Positions 57,435-64,000 of a DNA stretch of 64,000 nucleotides are shown one piece after another. Each line of letters opens with the position of its first letter. Positions within the stretch are counted from its first letter, which is position 1. The notes under the pieces were generated by a model. That model was not told where the DNA came from and searched no databases. It saw nothing but the letters and a program-made list of their open reading frames with translations. Origin of the DNA: Rhodocollybia butyracea (lineage: Eukaryota > Basidiomycota > Agaricomycetes > Agaricales > Omphalotaceae); NCBI GenBank assembly GCA_015501585.1, contig JADNRY010000019.1, forward strand, positions 248,001 to 312,000. Reading direction: 5' to 3'. The position numbers and the translations under genes are program-made.

Positions 57435-59736
57435 ATGGGCGACATAGAGGTAGATTCTTTGCTTTATACACTACAAAGATCCTATGACCATACCGGGAAC
57501 TTGCAGGACTTTGAATCATCGCTCAAGGATGTTGTACAGGCCAAACGATTATCGGCCTCAAAAATGACCAAACTGACAGACCTCGCCATGAAGCTAATGA
57601 AGGTGTGTGCCAGTGATGGATTGTACGATGAATTTTTCCTGATCCATATGCATAGGATGATACCCAACTCGTTTCCATCTTATATCGTACTCACAAGTCC
57701 TTGTCCGCTCCGGCCAAAATTTCTAGTCTTTATATTTTTGACGCTCTTGCACGAGCCGCAAAGCACCAAGCAAACAAGCAAAATCTGGTTGGCGATATCA
57801 AATCTTCTCAAGGCAATTGCGCGACGTTTCTTCTCAAAGTAGAAGGCGTTCTTGAAGGTCTTTTTCAGGATATGGTTCTCACTGGAACACTTGAAGCAAA
57901 GGTTAGTTTTCTCATACTCAACAGCCTCCGGGATCTCGGCCTTGGAAATGGGCAACTACAGAGCTCGCTCGATTCTTTCGGATAGCTAGACCTTCTGTAG
58001 CCAACTTGCGCCTGCTACTTTTGTCCAACTGACCGGCGCATGTCGCATAGGTAACACAGTGACCTACACTATCTATAGTTAGAATTTCTCTCTATTTTCT
58101 CAGCCGAATGTGAACTTGAAACAGTCCTAATTGTTCCACCATGTCTACTCACAGGAAAAGTCGAAAAAGGTTCTTGATATCTGGGTCAAGGGAAATACTT
58201 TCCCCGCGACCATCTTATCTCAATTAGCGGACGTGTTTGAACTCGAAGGATAAAGTAAAAGGTGCTTATCATCACAATTCATGTCGTACGCTAAGTATTT
58301 CCATGAATCAATCCATTCGTGTTGCATTCGTAAAATTGAGAATGTATCGCTAAAATTTGTCGGTTTGTTTGCCAGAATCTACTCCAAAACCGGCCGTGTC
58401 GTCCGATCCCCGAATAGCACAATCATCGATGATTGATAGCACTCCAACCCCTCCGCCGCCATCATCATCTAACACTACAGCCTCTACAACAGGGGGCCCA
58501 CAATCCGCGATCCTTGCGCTCTTAACGCAAGCGGCTAATGCAGGAGCTTCTTCGAATCAGTGCGTATTTCTGTTGAACTGGAATACCACAAAGCTGACCG
58601 ATGATCTACGCAGGCCATCAACCTCAAACCCATTAGATGTGTCACAGCTAGCCTTGCTTCAACAGTTGACTCAAACAGCGCAGATGGGGACTAATGTGTC
58701 TTATCCTAACGCTGGGACAGCCCCAGCTCAATCCGTACCTCCCGATGTAAACGCTGTACGCTCGTTCTATGCAGATGTGTCTTCCAGCCGTAGTCCCTCC
58801 AATAACCGGTATAGCAGTCCGGATGGCGATTATCGCCACGATAGTCGTGGTGCCTACAGAGGTGGTCGTGGAGGACGAGGGAAACGAGATGGACATTTCA
58901 GAGACCGAGAACAGCCCAGTCGCTCTAAAAGTCCACAAAGTAGATATGGCGCCAGGCGAGAAATAAAGCCTTATAGCCCCACTAGGAGACCAATAGTCTC
59001 TCCGCGAGAACCATTTGATGCGGGGAAGCCTTTTCAGGCGACTGCTGAGGCCAAAAACAAAGACGAATTCGGCAGAGAACTTAGAGCGCAATCAACCGAG
59101 AGCTCAGAAGATGCCGACAGCCCGGTAGGGACTTCTCGGGTTCAACAAACACATACACATCCTACTTCTCCACCTGGCCCTCGTGCCCTCTCACAACCTG
59201 ATCTAGCCGGCCAAGCATCACCTGGGAATGAGCAGTTCAATATGGCAACCTTCGACTTTACAGATCCCACTGCTTGGGTGACACTGGGCAAGATGTACGA
59301 AGCTAGCTTTGGTGTAATGCCGAGCACGGAACAACTCATGCAGTTTGTGATGATGGCGGGGGCGTCTATGGACCTTTCATATGATTCTTGGAATCAGTCG
59401 GGAAACACGTATATGGATGCGCAGGGAATTTCTACGTTGGGAGGAGGGATCCAAGATTATTCTGGGAATCACTTCCAAGGCCAGTCTTCTGTTAACGGAG
59501 GCTGGAACGCAGGAGGCGGAGACCCCAGAGTACAGCGGGGAGGTTTGTCGGAAACAGTGGCAGGAGCTACGACCGAGTCTCCAGTGGCAAAACGTGGTGG
59601 AGGGATGCGGAAAGTAGGGGACAAGTGGGTATTTGTTCGTGAAACGGACTCGGGGTATCGTGATTCGTTTAGGGTATTATGTTCCCGGTCCTTTGCATTG
59701 CTACCTTCATACTCATATGTATACTCACCAGCATGA
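57435..59736 (+). CDS. CTD-interacting domain (CID/RPR) protein
   Basis: Exons: 57435-57602, 57656-57901, 58155-58248, 58376-58559, 58614-59736. The N-terminal CID (LSASKMTKLTDLAMKLMK, DDTQLVSILYRTHKSL, ISSLYIFDALARAAK, KKVLDIWVKGNTFP) binds the phosphorylated C-terminal tail of RNA polymerase II in RNA 3'-end and termination factors such as Nrd1/Seb1 and SCAFs. The middle is Ser/Pro/Gln-rich with an RGG-like stretch (RGGRGGRGKRDG), and the C-terminus has FDFTDPTAWVTLGKMYEASFG. I see no RRM. The join 58248/58376 keeps phase only with an unusual GA donor (GAAG|GATAAAG); the C-terminal end may involve a further unseen intron. Confidence 0.75.
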
Positions 59737-60029
59737 CTTTGGAGTGACTTCATTATCTATACTTTATCATATTCTGGTTTTTATGCCTTTCCGAAGGTTT
59801 GACGAGAGAATTGCGATTTTGCTGTTGTACAGACTCGATTGTTTCTGGCCGAATGTCGGTACTGGCTGAGAGCAGTTCTCAAAATGAAGAACAACTTTGA
59901 GTAGTTCCAACACCACCAAGTGTGAAGGTTGTCTTAGCGCCGACGGCTACAACGCCGACTTAAGTGACCACGTGATACGGCCATGAAGCTTGAAGTTGAG
60001 AGGCTCTAAGCTTTACTTCAAACCCTGCT

Positions 60030-61991
60030 ATGATTGGGCGATTTCTACGAAAAGGAAATCTTTTTCGTTTAACTTTCTTTGGTGCTGCCCTTTTCCTTAT
60101 TCGAGCACTCTTTTTCCCTTCCTCCGGCTCTGCATCTTCGCGTTCATTCGCCACGACAACACAATCAACTCGAATTGAGGAGCACAATTTTATCGAACGG
60201 GCCACTGCAGATAAATCACTAAATGTCCAAAAGCACAAATTTCTACAGGCAAGAATCGGAAGAGACTCAAGATTCGAGGTACTCGGAGACGTTATTCGGA
60301 ATGGTATTAATGATTACTGGGACCGTTTCCAATTGCCCTAGTGAGTTGAAGATCCTTGATTCCACAAGAATTTGGCTCACAAAAAGTCAGTATCTTGAAC
60401 CGAGATACAGCGCCTACCGATGCTCAGCACGTTCTGACCGCTATCGACCAACTTCTTTCCCTTAACGGATGGGTTGCTGCTCTTTGCCCTACCCTGACTC
60501 GCCCGTTTCACCAGAACAAACACGACGATGCTTGGGACGACATTGTTCGTCAAGACCATCTCTACTACTTTGCCATAGTCATTCATTCTGCCGACCATTT
60601 CCTCGTAGACCAACTCGCTGTCATCGTTCAGATGGCTAAGCGACTTGGTACGAACAATATATTTGTCTCTATGCTCGATTACGACTCTACAGACTCTACA
60701 GAGACTTTGGTCGACTTGTGCGAGGCCGTTCTGACTCTGCTCGGTATTCCATTCCGGTTACGTCGGGTTCCAGGCATGACAGAAGACCCGGCTGCTGCTT
60801 ATTATCCCCTCGAGGAGGCACACATGCGAAACTTGGCGTTGGAACCCCTCACAGAGTTGTACCAGAAGCGCCAGATTAAATTTCACCGTGTAATCTGGCT
60901 TAAAGGGTTCACATGTCCCAATGATATTTTGGAAACCATCAAAATCAGTACCGCCAATGATGCAGCCATGGTTTGTGGGATGGATTGGGCAGAACATAAT
61001 GGATTTTTCATCTTTTCTGACAGGTATGAGCCCTTCTCTCCCAATGTTTGTTTTTTTACTGAACAACATTTCGTCCGCCAAAGGTGGCGGACACGCGACA
61101 TTGAAGGTAACCAATTTCGACAATCTAAATCCTCTTCGAAACCAGATGCCGTACCTCCTCGAGACAAACTCGGCGCTTCTCGCTATGCTCAGCACCTTCC
61201 TTTTCAGGTTTTCTGCTGCGAGGCTGGCACCCATGTTGTCGATCCCGCCCAGTCGTACTACAAAGGTATATCGTACCGCTCAGGAACAGACATCCATAAC
61301 ATCAGTAATGGCGATTCTGCTCATGTACGACCACCCGATGCGCCATGTCTAGATAGCAGTCAAGCTTGGTTCTGTAGAGACTTGTGGGTCCGCAGTGCTC
61401 GTGATGCGATGGACGAGGTCGATCGTGAGAACGGCGGGGTCCCACTCAGAGGCAACCAGAAACGCGATGTGAACCTGATTGACGTGGCTGAGAGAGATCC
61501 TCTCATGGACGAGGCTCGTGCTGCTGCTGATGACGATACTAAACATCGACGCGAAGCTGGGGCTCCAGTTGACCCAGACGCTAACGTTGGCTCGGATTAC
61601 GACGCCATGTCCGATGAAGAAGGAGGGGAGGTCGTACCATTACCAGAAGAACTTGGAAAGCTGTCCATTCCAAATTCTGTCTTCAGCCCGGCGAGGATTT
61701 TGGTAAACCCGAGATGTCCCACCACTTACGCTGGTGTCAGTCACACACAGCTTGCTCTTGATCTGTTTGGAGATGGGGAGGATAGCGAAGGTGCGGGTGG
61801 CAAATATGAGCTCGACGACTGGGAAGGTGCACCTGAGAGCTTTGTGTGTCAAGAGCAAAAGTAGGCATATCTTTCTGTTGCGGAGTACGATTTCTGATTT
61901 TCTTGTCAGGCAAACTGGAGGGCGAAAGGCGACAAAAACTCAGCGTCGGCTGGGATTCTCTATACATGATGAGCTGCAGAGACTGCAATAA
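60030..61991 (+). CDS. CMT1-type alpha-1,3-mannosyltransferase (GT69, CAP59 family)
   Basis: Type II membrane topology: MIGRFLRKGNLFRLTFFGAA then a hydrophobic anchor (about residues 13-30). The catalytic part contains LNGWVAALCPTLTR, IFVSMLDYDSTDSTETL, FHRVIWLKGFTCPNDILE, VCGMDWAEHNGFFIFSDRW and FQVFCCEAGTHVVDP, the pattern of cryptococcal Cmt1/Cap59-like transferases that use GDP-mannose in the Golgi. An acidic C-terminal extension follows. Introns: 61024-61083 and 61861-61909 are clear; the first (about 60325-60385) is not resolved because its phases do not close. Stop TAA 61989-61991. A CACGTG box lies at 59969, 56 nt upstream of the ATG. Confidence 0.82.
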
Positions 61992-62190
61992 TAGTTACTT
62001 AGACTGGGTTGTAGAGTAATATGATCTGTATAATTTACGACTAGCCTTTGGGACACTTAGTTAAAAGGGAATTTCTGTACCATTTTTCATGTCAGAAATG
62101 GCCCATTGTTAACCGTGGTAAAAATAATCGCGCTTTATCACGACTTGTCACAAGAGACGTGACAACCGCGTCTTTTCTTTTCTCTCCACA

Positions 62191-64000
62191 ATGGCGAAAG
62201 ATATTAAGGCCAAACCGAAAGGCCAACAGACAACTCTAGATGGTTTTGTGAAGGCTCCAAAGACCAAAAAACCATCCGAGGATGAAGATGTCTCTATGGG
62301 CAGCGGCGACGAGGAGGACGCGCCGCCAGTGAAGAATACCTTCTCCAAAAACATGGACTCATCCAATCTTCCTCCTCTCAGCGATATCTCAGACATATTC
62401 CATGACCTCGTCTCTCGAGCCGAAGGAATCAAGGACGTTGCTACTCGCCTTGAAGGACGAAAATTGCGCGTCGCCACTATGTGTTCCGGAACCGAATCAC
62501 CGCTTCTTGCTCTCGAAATGATTCAACAAGCCCTGATATCGATTTTTGACAAGGAGCTAGAAATAGAACACGTATTTTCTTGCGAGATTGAGCCTCACAA
62601 GCAAGGATATATCGAGAGAAACTTTTGGCCTCCAAAATTGTTTCGAGATGTTTGCGAGCTGGGCAACGATGAAGCGTACGGTTCTCTTGCGGAATTTTAC
62701 GACAGCTCGCTAACGTCTCTCTCAGACACACCGCGTACGGTGCGTTAGCACCAGTACCAGGAAATGTCGACCTTCTGATAGCAGGAACTTCCTGCGTGGA
62801 CTACTCTAATCTCAACAACGAAAAACAAGACATCGACGCGAATGGAGAATCTGGACGTACATTCCGTGGTATGATGGGATGGGTTACCAAGCACCGACCA
62901 CCTATTGTCATCCTCGAGAACGTTTGCTCTGCACCTTGGGACCGAGTCAGAGAGAAATTCGAGAAACACAAGTATAGTGCTGTTCACATCCGGGTCGATA
63001 CGAAGCACTTTTACATTCCTCATACTCGTACGCGTGTCTATCTGATTGCAGTTGACCAAAAGAACTCGTCGATTCCCAAAAAGTGGAAGGAGGGTGTTGA
63101 GCGACTTAAACGTCCAGCTTCGTCTACCTTGGACGCGTTTCTTCTCCCAATGGACGACCCTCGTATCCACCACGCTCGTCAGAAGCTTGCTCAGGAAAGT
63201 TATAACGCCAGTGACCGTCGTACGGGTCGAACGATTGGGGTCGTTGCGAGTCTCGTCACCAACGGGCCCGTCTTGAGGAACAGCTGGGCTCTAAGCGTCC
63301 CCTGACTAGTTGGGATGAAGGTACGAGATATGATTTTACTTATCAAACAAGTCTAATACACTCTATAGGTGGTTCTTGCAAGGTACCTGACTATGCTTGG
63401 TCAGATTGGGCGCAAGGCCAAGTAGAGCGTGTTTGGGACCTGATGGACATTAGCCTTCTGCGCGATGGGAAGAAGGGTATTGATCCTTCTTATAAGACGT
63501 GAGTCGACTGTTTTTTCTTCCTAGTGATATGTTACATGAATCTCCCATAGTCAAGTTTGGAATCTTTCCCAGAACGTCGACAGGAGTATTGGGTCGGGCA
63601 AAGTCGGCATCTGCCCCTGCCTTACTCCTTCCATGATCCCTTACATCACCAATCGAGGAGGCCCAATGATTGGTCTGGAGGCACTCTCGATGCAGGGTCT
63701 TCCGGTTGACAAGTTGCTCCTCACACGAGAAACTGAAGATCAGCTCGCTGATCTTGCTGGGAATGCAATGTCGACCACCGTAGTCGGTGCCTGTATATTG
63801 GTTGCGTTGATTCAAGGTGCTTCGCTTCTCAAGAAAGGAGACGAGGAAGTTCACTACGGCGGGGCCGGTACAGCTCCAGAGATTAGAGAGACAATGGACG
63901 TTGATGAGACCTCTCCCGAACTCCCAGTCGAAAAACGTATTGTCGGAGAAGAGAGTTTACTTTTCAAACCCCTCGATCTTTCCACTACTGAGCAGCATGC
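62191..64000 (+). CDS. Cytosine-C5 DNA methyltransferase-like protein (3' end beyond window)
   Basis: Exons: 62191-62675, 62726-63320, 63369-63498, 63551 onward. The N-terminus has QTTLDGF, close to a PCNA-binding PIP box. Methyltransferase motifs: MCSGTESPLLALEMI (SAM site), FSCEIEPHKQGYI, GTSCVDYSNL (the catalytic-loop Cys), ENVCSAPWD, HTRTRVYLIAV, CLTPSMIPYITNRGG, and motif X GNAMSTTVVGA. One base must be added near 63230 (AA) to join DRRTGR to WGRCESRHQRARLEEQ; the exon phase then closes exactly. Fungal DNMT5-type proteins carry a SNF2 helicase after the methyltransferase; whether this one does cannot be seen because the window ends first. Confidence 0.85.

Overview
This 64-kb window comes from a filamentous basidiomycete, most likely an agaricomycete. 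Genes are dense and cut by many 45-65 nt introns. Housekeeping genes sit beside Ser/Pro-rich regulators, a p21-binding (CRIB) kinase, a CMT1-type mannosyltransferase, a C5-methyltransferase and secreted GH16 enzymes. Exon models were built by hand from splice sites, reading phase and family conservation; nothing was searched against a database.

1-17.0 kb is a transposon-rich block. Three copies of one kinase-like gene (A and B in tandem on +, C inverted on -) are all broken. Copy A is split by an intact Ty3/gypsy element (131-6679) with identical 150-bp LTRs. An intact RNase H-bearing LINE (9448-15691) with an 11-bp target-site duplication and poly(A) tail lies between B and C.

17.2-33.0 kb is clean genic sequence: NAD(P)HX dehydratase, phosphoglucomutase (-), dolichyldiphosphatase, a GH16 glycosidase, two tandem genes with an unrecognised zinc-finger module, a class II sirtuin (-), PEX7 and a BTB protein. 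Phosphoglucomutase/dolichyldiphosphatase and sirtuin/PEX7 are head-to-head pairs with 117 and 76 bp between starts. Five introns here appear to be GC-AG.

33-36 kb holds no convincing gene. 36.2-64 kb carries a Zn2Cys6 regulator, an N-terminally anchored basic protein (-), two uncharacterised genes, a large Ser-rich coiled-coil protein, a CRIB kinase whose DFG motif reads EFS (-), a second GH16 enzyme (-), PET117 (-), a CTD-interacting-domain protein, the mannosyltransferase and the 5' part of the methyltransferase, which runs off the window. Six of these genes need about eleven single-base additions, mostly in short homopolymers, to stay in frame; this looks like consensus undercalls rather than gene decay.

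The most interesting unnamed structure is a roughly 53-residue zinc-binding-like module (R-x7-P-x11-C-x2-C-x19-H-x3-C). It occurs three times in one gene, one module per phase 2-2 exon, and once in the next gene, with identical spacing in all four.
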